From an uncultured Bacilli bacterium (GTDB lineage Bacteria; Bacillota_I; Bacilli_A; RF39; UBA660): a DNA stretch of 43,244 nt. The stretch is from NCBI GenBank assembly GCA_948629335.1, contig CAPHZB010000005.1, positions 1 through 43,244 of the forward strand. The letters run 5' to 3'. Below the pieces are notes generated by a model, which saw only the letters and a list, made by a program, of their open reading frames with translations, did no database searches and was not told the DNA's origin. Positions 24,456 through 32,704 of this stretch are shown piece after piece (position 1 is the stretch's first letter; the number at the start of each line of letters is the position of its first letter). The position numbers and the translations under genes are program-made.

Positions 24456-25109
24456 TTACTTTCTTAAATCTATAATATCCGATTCTCTTTCTCCTGTACC
24501 AACTAATACAACAGGAACATGTGTTTCTTCCTCAATTTGAGCAATAAATTTTTTTACTTTGAGAGGTAACTTATCATAATCTGTGCACTTATAGGCACCC
24601 CAATCAATGTACTGAGCGAAATTAAGAACGATTCCTGTTGGTTGATTTATCATACAATTGTATTTTAATCGACTCCAACTCATTTCAAAAACTCTTCTTT
24701 TCTTTTTAGTAACAGTCGTATATTCTTCTAAAGTCCCTACGTAACCACATCGCCTCGCTACTTCATCCCAAGTAATTTCCATACTATCTGCATAGTCTCC
24801 ACTATACATTTCCCCCATGTCTGTTTGATTACTGATTCGTATGGGATAGGGTCTTATAATCATGTAAATTTCTTTTACTTTAAATGGACTACACCCACTA
24901 TCTGCAATTAATTGGCTAGCACTACACATTCTGCTTGTTACATATGGATATTCTAATCCATGATTGATATCTAAATCTTGTCCCTGTGCTCCCTCAATTA
25001 AGACATTACCAACTGTTTCATTCAATATAGTGGCAGTATCTACAACCTCAATTTGATTTTTATAAGTTGTATTTATCGTGTCAAAATATTCTTGTGCCAA
25101 TACCACGTC
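24456..25109 (-). pseudogene. C-terminal half of a PurA/PurZ-like synthetase after an in-frame TAA
   Basis: The reading frame is the same as that of the gene at 25110-25991 and is separated from it by one TAA (25110-25112), so the two are one gene with a premature stop. Motifs: NVLIEGAQGQDLDINHG and YPYVTSRMCSASQL (PurA has FEGAQG...LDIDHGTYPFVTSS), PTGIVLNFAQYIDWGAYK and VLVGTGERESDII (last turn, PurA-type). Homology suggests a lysine-Glu context (…MRK-TAA-DVVLA) where GAA to TAA is one base change. A GTG at 25106 could give internal re-initiation but has no good ribosome site. Confidence 0.7.
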
Positions 25110-25991
25110 TTATTTTCTCATTATTTTATCACAATAAGCTGCACCACATCCTTTAAAAGTAGAACCACTTTTGATACTATTCTTCTCAATTTCTCTATGT
25201 TTTTCTTGAATAATCATTGCTCTAGCATCAATATAAATTTTTCTGTTACCTATAAATTCTTTATATCTATTCATTTCATCAAATAAAATTTCAGGTGTAA
25301 TGATGGCACCAGAATTAATAACTAACCTTGTCTTTGGATGAATAAGTGCCATGGGTAAATGGCTAACAATGACTTTTCTTCCATCATCACTAACGTAGGT
25401 GTGCCCTGCATTGCTTGACCAATTATTTGTCGAAATGGAAAAATTATCTTTTTTTGCCAAATAACCACATATTTTTCCTTTTCCTGAACTACCTGCTTGT
25501 CCATCGATAACAATTATTAGATTTTTATTTAAGTCATCTATTTTTTTAGAAAGTAAATTCCAATTTTCGTCAAATTGAAAAGAAGTTCTTATCTTCTTCC
25601 CCTCAAGAATAAGGGGTAACCAATATGTATCATCGGGAAGCATCCTGCTATATGGAATGTCCTCTATACCAAACCAAACAGGTTTCATTTCTTCGGTTTC
25701 AGAAGGTGTTCCCTCCCAGTCGTATATCATATATAAGTGGCAAAGAATATTTTTTCTTTTTCCTTTATAATATTCATCAAATTCAATGATTCCAACCTTT
25801 TCATATTTTAGAGGAATTGCATTTATTTCTTCTTGTGTTTCCCTTATCATTGCCTCCTCTGGGGTTTCTTCTTTTTCTATTTTTCCTCCAACGCCATTGT
25901 ATTTTCCCTCTCCAAAACCTCTTTTTTTCATAGCCAATAATATTTTGTCCTCTTTTTTTAATAAACAAAGAGTTGTTTCTAATCTATCCAT
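25110..25991 (-). CDS. MTH1-type Nudix domain fused to N-half of a PurA/PurZ-like synthetase
   Basis: Start at 25991 (MDRLETTL) follows AAGG by 9 nt. Residues 1-145 are Nudix: box GX5EX7REUXEE at 36-55 (VGGKIEKEETPEEAMIRETQ), then MKPVWFGIEDIPYSRMLPDD and YWLPLILEGKK, which match MTH1 (8-oxo-dGTPase-type) rather than generic Nudix proteins. Residues about 155-293 start an adenylosuccinate-synthetase-like domain: IDGQAGSSGKGKI, NAGHTYV, HLPMALIHP, INSGAIITPE, STFKGCGAAYCDKIMRK. In PurA the catalytic Asp lies in GDEGKGK; here the aligned residues are GSSGKGK, Ser168 replacing Asp. PurZ (phage dZTP synthesis) is known to lack that Asp. The stop after MRK is premature (see next half). Confidence 0.72.
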   Translation of the reverse strand: MDRLETTLCLLKKEDKILLAMKKRGFGEGKYNGVGGKIEKEETPEEAMIRETQEEINAIPLKYEKVGIIEFDEYYKGKRKNILCHLYMIYDWEGTPSETEEMKPVWFGIEDIPYSRMLPDDTYWLPLILEGKKIRTSFQFDENWNLLSKKIDDLNKNLIIVIDGQAGSSGKGKICGYLAKKDNFSISTNNWSSNAGHTYVSDDGRKVIVSHLPMALIHPKTRLVINSGAIITPEILFDEMNRYKEFIGNRKIYIDARAMIIQEKHREIEKNSIKSGSTFKGCGAAYCDKIMRK

Positions 25992-26079
25992 GTTCCACGA
26001 CCTTCCATCCAACTACCATAAATTCTTCTAAATCTATATTACCCTAATTTCTACTCTTTTTATTCTCTATTTTTTTCGC

Positions 26080-26511
26080 TTATTTAGTATACTTCATATA
26101 ATACCGATCTTCTGTTTGTTTACAAATAACAAATCCTAATCTTGTGTATAAAGAGATTGCTTTTTCGTTTACTTTATAAACCCAAAGATAAATGATGGCA
26201 TTTTTCTTAATTATCTCTTTTATTATACTCGTCCCTATTTTCTGGTTTCTATAATTTTCTTCTAAATATATTTCATCTAATAATACACCATCATCCTTTT
26301 TTTCTACAAGTACACATCCTACTACATTCTTCTCAATAACAATCAATTTATACTTTTCTAGTTGTATAGGAATATGACTTCTTACATAACTTTCAATTCT
26401 ATTCTTTTCTTCCTGAGAATACTCTTTTGTATAAGCAAAAATACTTTGTAATTTATAAACAATCAATTTAGATAAATCACTCTCTTTGGCTTTTTTTAGT
26501 TCATAATTCAT
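26080..26511 (-). CDS. GNAT acetyltransferase
   Basis: About 143 aa. ATG at 26511 (MNYELKKAKESD) lies 7 nt after AGTAGG; the TTG further up is less likely. Motif order of a GNAT: N-terminal strand with KESDLSKLIVYKL, beta4 GCVLVEKKDDGVLLDEIYLE, acetyl-CoA pyrophosphate loop NYRNQKIGTSIIKEI, then LWVYKVNEKAISLYTRLGF, typical of C-terminal helix and strand. Acceptor unknown. It sits between the Nudix-PurZ-like gene and the ITPase-like gene in the same direction. Confidence 0.82.
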   Translation of the reverse strand: MNYELKKAKESDLSKLIVYKLQSIFAYTKEYSQEEKNRIESYVRSHIPIQLEKYKLIVIEKNVVGCVLVEKKDDGVLLDEIYLEENYRNQKIGTSIIKEIIKKNAIIYLWVYKVNEKAISLYTRLGFVICKQTEDRYYMKYTK

Positions 26512-26599
26512 ACAATAACCTACTTTCTCAAGCAATCAAGAAAATATCTTTACTTAAAAATCAACTTATTTCCTTTTTAAAATCTTGTTTCATTTACAC

Positions 26600-27202
26600 T
26601 TAAAATACATTTTCAACAATAAATGTGACAACATCACTTTCATTTTCTTGCAACTTTGTTTTATCTTCTTCTGTTAAATCTGTAAAATATTTATTTAATT
26701 TTTTATTTACAGAAATCGTATTTAAAGGGTATCCTGGATTTACTTTATCGGATGGTTTATCTACAAGATAAAAATCTTCTTTACTCCAGCTATACGTTAC
26801 CTCTTTACCCTTATTTACAACAGCCATTCCATAAACCCATCTACAAGTCAATCTTCCATCTTTTCCATAAATATGCGCTAAAGTAGAGTAATGTTCTATC
26901 ATTTCCTCGTCACTAAGACGTTTTCCATTTACCCTTCTTACATACATCCCAGGCTGCTTTTCATCAGGTATACCTTCTATATATAAATTGTCATCCATCG
27001 CAAATACAGGAATATCTACCCTATTTGCATAAGCACGTGCTTTTATCAATGCATTTTCTATTGCATTTTTTCCGTTTTCTTCTACATCTATTTTACTTTC
27101 TATATCCTTTATAGTTATCATTTCAATGTTATGTTCTACTAATTTTTTTCTAAACCTTTCTGCCTTGCTTGGATTTTCTGTTGCAAATAGTATCTTTTTC
27201 AT
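26600..27202 (-). CDS. Non-canonical purine NTP pyrophosphatase (RdgB/HAM1-like)
   Basis: 200 aa. Ham1/ITPase family: opening KKILFATENPSKAERFRKKL, then PVFAMDDNLYIEGIPDEKQPG and GMYVRRVNGKRLSDEEMIEHY. The family hydrolyses ITP/dITP/XTP to monophosphate and PPi. Compared with the canonical ADDSGLxVxALNGxPGVYSARY the sequence is clearly divergent, so altered substrate use is possible. It starts one base after the UDG-like stop, whose codons (GAAAAGAGGAG) supply its ribosome site. Thus the two genes are tightly coupled. Confidence 0.8.
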   Translation of the reverse strand: MKKILFATENPSKAERFRKKLVEHNIEMITIKDIESKIDVEENGKNAIENALIKARAYANRVDIPVFAMDDNLYIEGIPDEKQPGMYVRRVNGKRLSDEEMIEHYSTLAHIYGKDGRLTCRWVYGMAVVNKGKEVTYSWSKEDFYLVDKPSDKVNPGYPLNTISVNKKLNKYFTDLTEEDKTKLQENESDVVTFIVENVF

Positions 27203-27203
27203 A

Positions 27204-27866
27204 TTACTCCTCTTTTCCTATTTCATTTTTAATAATCCATTTAATATCCTCTATAGATTTATCTATATTGAAAATGCCATTTCCAACAGGATAATAAACT
27301 GGATATACTTTGTATGTTTTTTTGTTTATTTCTAAATTATGACTGATTTTCCGATTTTCGGATACAGCTATTTTTTTATTTAAAATAATGGAGCTTACTT
27401 GGTTACCGAAAGTAATTATTACTTTTGGCTGAATAATATCAATCTCTTTAAATAGTAAATCAAGATATTTTTCAAGTACATTATCTGCGAGAGGTCTTGC
27501 ATCAATTTGTGTACATTTTCCTAAATTTGTGATAAATATGTGGTTGTTATACACTTCTTCATACACATAATCACAAAAATCATAATCCCACTCTTTAGGT
27601 TTCTTACTTAAAATTTGATTATAGGTATTATCACTTAATAGATTAACTTGATAAAATAATTTCCATATGTTCTTTGTTCCAAGCCAAGGGGACTTCCTAC
27701 CCATCCAGTTTTTATCACTAGCAATATTTTTACCTGTTGGATTCATAAATACAAAACAGATATCTGGATTTTTATCACATCCACCATTGTAAATAGAATC
27801 CAATTCCTTAGCCCCATATTTTATTTGCAATTTATCATATTCCTTTTTTAAATCATCTAACGTCAT
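27204..27866 (-). CDS. Uracil-DNA glycosylase superfamily protein, divergent
   Basis: 220 aa. The first motif is VFMNPTGKNIAS followed by NWMGRKSPWLGTKNIWK (in family 4/5 UDGs this region is GEAPG...GxPFVG...LL), the strand IITFGNQVSSIIL is motif-2-like, and VYPVYYPVGNGI stands where HPSP/HPAA is expected. The canonical catalytic residues are not clear, so base specificity is unknown. A four-Cys iron-sulfur pattern as in family 4 is not obvious. It is coupled to the ITPase-like gene by 1 bp. Base removal or binding in the context of modified purines is inference. Confidence 0.7.
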   Translation of the reverse strand: MTLDDLKKEYDKLQIKYGAKELDSIYNGGCDKNPDICFVFMNPTGKNIASDKNWMGRKSPWLGTKNIWKLFYQVNLLSDNTYNQILSKKPKEWDYDFCDYVYEEVYNNHIFITNLGKCTQIDARPLADNVLEKYLDLLFKEIDIIQPKVIITFGNQVSSIILNKKIAVSENRKISHNLEINKKTYKVYPVYYPVGNGIFNIDKSIEDIKWIIKNEIGKEE

Positions 27867-27881
27867 AACTTCACATCCTAT

Positions 27882-28355
27882 TTAATTCATTATATCAATA
27901 TAATTCATATTATTATAGATATAAATGTTTACTATTTTATTTTCATATTTCCTTATATGTCTTATATAAATGCATAATTGATCCACTACAATAATTTTCT
28001 CTTTATTGTCCATCGTATAAGCTATTTTGGCAGTCACATTGTGCATCATTCTTGTATGCCCTTTTGTATAGTTATCATAAATAGAAATAATTTTTCCTTT
28101 GATGCATTTTCCTTGTTTCCTAATAAATAAATTGATATCTCTTTGTTCTTTTCGTTTTTTATAATCTCTCACTAAAAATAATAATAAAATACTTAAAATT
28201 ATATTCCATACACTACAAAAAAGAATAAATCCTGTATCCACATGGTCTATGGAATGATAAGTGCAAAAGAAAATACTAAAAATCATTAAAATGACACATA
28301 TAGCTATAGGAAATCTATTTTGTTTATAGTTTTCATTATAATAGTTTATTTTCAT
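27882..28355 (-). CDS. Membrane protein with two N-terminal helices
   Basis: 157 aa. Two hydrophobic segments, RFPIAICVILMIFSIFFCTY (about 15-34) and FILFCSVWNIILSILLLFLV (about 43-62), then a basic stretch YKKRKEQRD and a soluble beta-rich C-terminus (KGKIISIYDNYTKG, AKIAYTMDNKEKIIVV) resembling small DUF3592-like domains. Start supported by AGAGG about 10 nt upstream. Nothing in neighbours defines a role. Confidence 0.6.
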   Translation of the reverse strand: MKINYYNENYKQNRFPIAICVILMIFSIFFCTYHSIDHVDTGFILFCSVWNIILSILLLFLVRDYKKRKEQRDINLFIRKQGKCIKGKIISIYDNYTKGHTRMMHNVTAKIAYTMDNKEKIIVVDQLCIYIRHIRKYENKIVNIYIYNNMNYIDIMN

Positions 28356-28414
28356 ATCGTTTCAACCTCTTATCTCTATTTTAAATAATTTTTTTTATAA
28401 AGGAAACATTTTTC

Positions 28415-28449
28415 AAAAAAAAAGACTATTTTTTTATTTTGCAATAGCC
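28415..28449 (-). terminator. Terminator overlapping the end of the 890-aa ORF
   Basis: GGCTATT pairs with AATAGTC (28443-28449 and 28424-28430, one wobble), followed leftward by nine Ts (28423-28415). Confidence 0.65.
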
Positions 28450-31098
28450 TTCTAAATGTTCTATATGTTCTTCTACAAACTCAGCATGTATCTCGTCTTT
28501 ATATGCATCAGGAAGTGGTGGACAACATAATAATTCCATCGATATCCATTCAGGATATTCTTTATAAAAGTAGTAATATAAATAATCCACAAATTTAGAA
28601 AATCTACCTTTACACTCTGCAATAATTGGAATATTTTCTTTCATTTCTTTCATTTCATCAAGACTAAGTCCATCCATAAGTGGTATCATTCGTTTATACG
28701 TTTCTTCTCTTTTTATCTTTAATGGGCTATAAAGTGTTTTCTTAATACTCATAATACGCTTCGTAATTTCCTCATAAATTTGGATCATATTTTTTTCTTC
28801 TTCCTTAAGTTCATCTATATAGTCCTCCATATGTTCTGTATCATATCTCTCTTCATATATAGACATAATACTAAAAACACCATAGCCCTCCTCTAAAACG
28901 TGTGCTTTTTGATTTAAAAGAGTTAATTCTGTTTCTAAACCTAATATTTTAATACGTTGTTTAAGTAAAACATAAGAAAATAGAAAATCATAGCTTATAG
29001 AATCTAAATGGAAGGGTTTTAAAAAGGTATGTATATCTTTTTCATAAAAGTGAAGATAATCTTGCTTTTCTAGATAGTCATAAATTTTCTGATATTGTGG
29101 TAAAGTTTGTTCAATCAAAACGTCATACGATACCATATTTTTATAAAGAAAATCCATCTCATTTAAGTCAGAAATACATTCTTCTATACTTTTCCTTACA
29201 CTCTCTCTTGTCTTTAAATCTAGGTGCTCCCTTTCAAAATCATTCTCCACAATTCGCTTAATGGAATCATAACTTCTAAATTTTTTTAACACAGAATATG
29301 TATTCCAAAAGTATCCTGAATCAATATAAGGATCTGGTATTTCTTCAAAAGTTTCGATTGTTTCTCCTTCGATGGTATAAGATACATCCGCATAATCATG
29401 ACTAATACTTGAACATAGATATGGATCACAAACATATTCCTTATTCTTTAATTCATTTATTTTTAATGTACTCTCTTTATGCCTTTTTAATATATCTATA
29501 TAGTTTGAATTTTGAATTAATAAAGGATGGTTTTCGATTTGACCAAATAGATATTCTACCTTATCAATGGTCGGAATTTGCCGATTATAGTAATAGTCAA
29601 ACACAATATTATCATTTTTAACAATCGTACTCGTGTGTCCTCTATAATAAGATTCTACTTTTATGTCTTTTTCCTTTCTATACTCAATCTCTTCTAAACG
29701 TTTCCCATTTGCTCCATAAATAGGAAGAATATTTCCATAACGAGAGGTTTTTTCACAATATAAATTGGTTCCAAATTGATTTATCATTTTCGTTTTATAA
29801 AAAGAATCATCCTCCAAAGTAGCTATCCCTAACAGTTTATAATAATCGCTCGTATCTGTATCCACCAAGAAGGTTTGGTGATTCGTTCCAATCTCTTTTC
29901 TCTTTGCATAGGGAAGAGTATGTACATATTCCAGATATGATTGCACTTCTTTTTCCTTCGAAGAAAAGATTTTATCTTCCCATTTCATAACTGCCACTGG
30001 TGATAAAGCAATTTTTTTATAAAATGTATTTCTATCGATAGTTTCATATATATGTTTACGAATAATACTACTCATAACCTCTTTTTCTTCAAAAATTTCG
30101 CTAAGTCTCTCACATAAATCTTTCTGTTTTCTTTTTAAATGTGTAATTGTTTCATCATTCTTTATCGATATCATTCCCATGAACTTTCGTAAATCATGTA
30201 AGTCGTCTACAAAAGAAAGTGTGTTTGCTTCGCCAGATATAGATAACTCCTGAACCTGATAAAGTCCTCGCAAAAACTCTATTTCACTTGAATGCAACTC
30301 ATATTCTTCTACCGTAAAACACAAAATGTTCTTAAATTGTGTTAGCAAAAGAAACCGTGTATAATCCATTTCTACACCTACAAAGGATAAATTTTTAATT
30401 GTATTACTTGTTGGATATATTTTATTATCCTCAAACATACTTTTAAAAAAAGAAACACTATTTATATGACAAGCATTTATGGTACGAATATCTTGGAATG
30501 TTGAATGCAAATCACTGTATACTTGTGTATTGAGTAACCCAATATCCCCTGTAATCTGACATGATTTAGTATACAATCTAAATAAGTTTGGATATTTTCT
30601 TAAAGACTTCATATCTTCATTTGTTATCGGTAAATTAAATATGTGTATTGTCTTTAAATATTTAGCATCAAATATATTTCTGGGGCGATACTTTATTTTA
30701 TATTTTTGTACACTATCTTTATAAATAACAGCATTGATTTTTTCTAAATATTCTTTATAATGACATTCTATATATTCATCTAACTTAGCAAGAGCTATTT
30801 TAATACTTGCAATTTCTCCCTCATATTCTTCATCTCTTTCAATCGAAAGCTCAATCTCACCATATTTTAAATTCCACCAATCCCCATAAAATAAAATCAT
30901 TTTGATACCTTGAAATTTAAAATAAACTTGTTTATCATTCATGGTTTCTTCATATGCACTATGAATAAAAGAAAGACCATTATGTTTATCTACGGTAAAA
31001 TAGAAATCTCTTGAAAATGTTTTTTCATCATAGCCAATCTCTTCTCCTAAATATCTGATTTTCTCATAAAATTCTTTAAAATGTTCTTTTACTTCCAT
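28426..31098 (-). CDS. Uncharacterised 890-aa protein with LRR-like and coiled-coil stretches
   Basis: No family recognised. Good ribosome site AAGTAGGTGGG before ATG at 31098. No signal peptide or membrane segment, so cytosolic. Residues about 150-290 have repeated short hydrophobic units resembling an irregular LRR fold (LKTIHIFNLPITNEDMKSL, LRKYPNLFRLYTKSCQITG, INACHINSVSFFKSMF, LSFVGVEMDYTRFLLLTQ, VQELSISGE). About 290-350 is polar helical. Residues about 610-800 are helical/coiled coil (EEKNMIQIYEEITKRIMSIK). No nucleotide-binding or catalytic motif found. A terminator overlaps its end and it has its own start region, so it is a solitary transcript. Could be a large sensor or scaffold; not assignable. 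Confidence 0.6.
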   Translation of the reverse strand: MEVKEHFKEFYEKIRYLGEEIGYDEKTFSRDFYFTVDKHNGLSFIHSAYEETMNDKQVYFKFQGIKMILFYGDWWNLKYGEIELSIERDEEYEGEIASIKIALAKLDEYIECHYKEYLEKINAVIYKDSVQKYKIKYRPRNIFDAKYLKTIHIFNLPITNEDMKSLRKYPNLFRLYTKSCQITGDIGLLNTQVYSDLHSTFQDIRTINACHINSVSFFKSMFEDNKIYPTSNTIKNLSFVGVEMDYTRFLLLTQFKNILCFTVEEYELHSSEIEFLRGLYQVQELSISGEANTLSFVDDLHDLRKFMGMISIKNDETITHLKRKQKDLCERLSEIFEEKEVMSSIIRKHIYETIDRNTFYKKIALSPVAVMKWEDKIFSSKEKEVQSYLEYVHTLPYAKRKEIGTNHQTFLVDTDTSDYYKLLGIATLEDDSFYKTKMINQFGTNLYCEKTSRYGNILPIYGANGKRLEEIEYRKEKDIKVESYYRGHTSTIVKNDNIVFDYYYNRQIPTIDKVEYLFGQIENHPLLIQNSNYIDILKRHKESTLKINELKNKEYVCDPYLCSSISHDYADVSYTIEGETIETFEEIPDPYIDSGYFWNTYSVLKKFRSYDSIKRIVENDFEREHLDLKTRESVRKSIEECISDLNEMDFLYKNMVSYDVLIEQTLPQYQKIYDYLEKQDYLHFYEKDIHTFLKPFHLDSISYDFLFSYVLLKQRIKILGLETELTLLNQKAHVLEEGYGVFSIMSIYEERYDTEHMEDYIDELKEEEKNMIQIYEEITKRIMSIKKTLYSPLKIKREETYKRMIPLMDGLSLDEMKEMKENIPIIAECKGRFSKFVDYLYYYFYKEYPEWISMELLCCPPLPDAYKDEIHAEFVEEHIEHLEGYCKIKK

Positions 31099-31164
31099 AA
31101 CCCACCTACTTCATACATTATTCTATCACACTTCTCTTTTAAACCACTACCTTTTTATCATGAT

Positions 31165-31620
31165 TTAGATAGAAATTTTTCCTTCTTTTATTAAATTCAT
31201 AATATGTAATGCTCTAGATTCCATATTTGGTAAATCCGTTAAAGAAAAGAATTTTAATTGTTTACTTTCTGCATCATTTACTTTTATCTCTCCTTTATAA
31301 TCCACCACTTTAAATAAAACAATAACTGTACACATTTTATCCCCATTTGGATATTCAAAATAATAGTCCTCTCCCGATAATACAGTAACAAGTTCTAAAT
31401 CGGTTGCTAGAATAGATGCTTCTTCCTTTAATTCACGAATAGCAGTCTCTTCTATTGTTTCATATAATTCCATACTTCCACCTGGAATACCCCAAGTATT
31501 CGTATCACTTCTTAAGTTTAATAATATTTCATTTTTTTCATTAAATACCATGGTCGTTGCCCCTAAGCCAATCAAAGGTTCATGTCCCACATATTTTCTA
31601 AGATTCATAATATATCCCAT
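31165..31620 (-). CDS. Nudix hydrolase
   Basis: 151 aa with a full Nudix box at about 47-69: GGSMELYETIEETAIRELKE, then EAS. N-terminal IGLGATTMVFNEKNEILL and YFEYPNGDKMCTVIVLFKVV are typical of ADP-ribose/NTP-type Nudix proteins. Substrate not determinable. Strong ribosome site AAGGAG, 8 nt before ATG. Independent of the Nudix-PurZ fusion by sequence. Confidence 0.86.
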   Translation of the reverse strand: MGYIMNLRKYVGHEPLIGLGATTMVFNEKNEILLNLRSDTNTWGIPGGSMELYETIEETAIRELKEEASILATDLELVTVLSGEDYYFEYPNGDKMCTVIVLFKVVDYKGEIKVNDAESKQLKFFSLTDLPNMESRALHIMNLIKEGKISI

Positions 31621-31651
31621 TTTAAAATTCTCCTTTTCTTATTTTTCTAAA

Positions 31652-32389
31652 TTATTCGTCAAATAGTTCTTGTTGCATTCTCTCAGGTCTATCTAAATAC
31701 AATTTATACGTTTGATAAATAGTTGTATCTTTATATTCTACTGTTTTAAAATTATTTTCTAAGTCCAATATCTCTCCATTTCGATAACTAATTAATATAG
31801 GAGAATGGGTAGCAATAATGAATTGACTTCCTCCTTTAACTAAATCATCAATTAAACAAAGGAGTTTCATTTGACTTTGAATAGATAAGGCAGCTTCTGG
31901 TTCATCTAGTATATATAATCCATGATCTGTAAAACGATTTTGTACTAGTTTCAAAAAGGACTCCCCATGTGAACATGTATGTAAGCTTCCACCATATGCG
32001 TCTGTAAGACTATAAAATCCATCTTCTTTTACTAAACGATCTATTTCAGAAGCAACATTATAAAAACTTTCTGCTCGCAAGAAAAATTTAGTTTTGGCTC
32101 GATTATAGGTTAACACATGTAGATAATCAGAAAGATTGGAAGTTGTGTTTTTGGTACTAAATTGAAAGTTTTGACTTCCTCCTTCGGCATTCAGTCCACA
32201 AGATACAGCTATTGCTTCAATAAGAGTTGATTTTCCAATACCATTTTCTCCTATAAGAAAAGTAACAGGAAAACGAAAATGTATCCGTTCTAAGTTCTTC
32301 ACAGCCTCAATAGAAAAAGGATAAGTATCCCAAGATTCTATTTTTTCTTTTTGCAAATATATTTGTCTTACAATAAGTTGATTATCCAT
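31652..32389 (-). CDS. AAA/ABC-type ATP-binding protein (AAA_15/21-like)
   Basis: 245 aa. Walker A GENGIGKST at 47-55, ABC-like signature SHGES at 140-144, Walker B LYILDEPEAAL at about 158-168 (Glu165 catalytic), His switch THSPIL near 195. It is a soluble ATPase of the family that includes RecF/OLD-like and toxin-antitoxin-associated ATPases, not a transporter NBD with membrane partner. The small gene 12 bp upstream (32402-32617) is probably co-transcribed. Role unknown. Confidence 0.83.
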   Translation of the reverse strand: MDNQLIVRQIYLQKEKIESWDTYPFSIEAVKNLERIHFRFPVTFLIGENGIGKSTLIEAIAVSCGLNAEGGSQNFQFSTKNTTSNLSDYLHVLTYNRAKTKFFLRAESFYNVASEIDRLVKEDGFYSLTDAYGGSLHTCSHGESFLKLVQNRFTDHGLYILDEPEAALSIQSQMKLLCLIDDLVKGGSQFIIATHSPILISYRNGEILDLENNFKTVEYKDTTIYQTYKLYLDRPERMQQELFDE

Positions 32390-32401
32390 TCTATACTACA
32401 C

Positions 32402-32617
32402 CTATTTTTCCTCTGTTTTACTCCAGTCCTCATCTGGGTCAAACTGGTGTTCTAATTCCCACTTTTTATGGTTTTCCCTTGCATTTTTTACAGCTTCACA
32501 GTTGTCAGTATGGGTAGCACTTGCTCCATCTGTTACCACAAAAAAGGGCAAGTTATATTTCTTGGCAAGGTTCCTTACTTCTTCACAAAATTTCCTTGCT
32601 TTTTCTATTTTTTCCAT
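32402..32617 (-). CDS. Small conserved hypothetical protein, 71 aa
   Basis: The ATG at 32617 is 7 nt after GGAGG; an ATG six bases earlier is too close. Helix-rich (MEKIEKARKFCEEVRNLAKKY), then LPFFVVTDGASATHTDNCEAVKNA, and a C-terminus FDPDEDWSKTEEK. Proteins with VTDGASAT and a FDP-E/D-DW tail recur in Firmicutes without known function (from memory). It precedes the AAA ATPase, 12 bp apart; a functional pair is possible. Confidence 0.65.
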   Translation of the reverse strand: MEKIEKARKFCEEVRNLAKKYNLPFFVVTDGASATHTDNCEAVKNARENHKKWELEHQFDPDEDWSKTEEK

Positions 32618-32667
32618 ATACATTCCTCCACTTCTAATCCCATTATACCATCTTTTTCTTTCAACAA

Positions 32668-32704
32668 ATAAAAAAACTTATTCAAAGAATATTTGATAAG
32701 TTTT
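32668..32704 (-). terminator. Terminator overlapping the end of the SDR gene
   Basis: AAAACTTAT (32673-32681) pairs with ATAAGTTTT (32696-32704), with an inner CAAA/TTTG extension; leftward A-run gives a U-tract. It ends the SDR transcript. Confidence 0.6.

Noticed and set aside
20812..25112. Reassigned TAA codon to explain the premature stops
   Set aside because: Many intact genes here end in TAA at their expected length (ppdK, topA, xerC, rlmB region), so ordinary mutation or error is more likely.
25322..25513. Leftward ORF inside the Nudix-PurZ-like gene
   Set aside because: Out-of-frame shadow of a gene with clear motifs.
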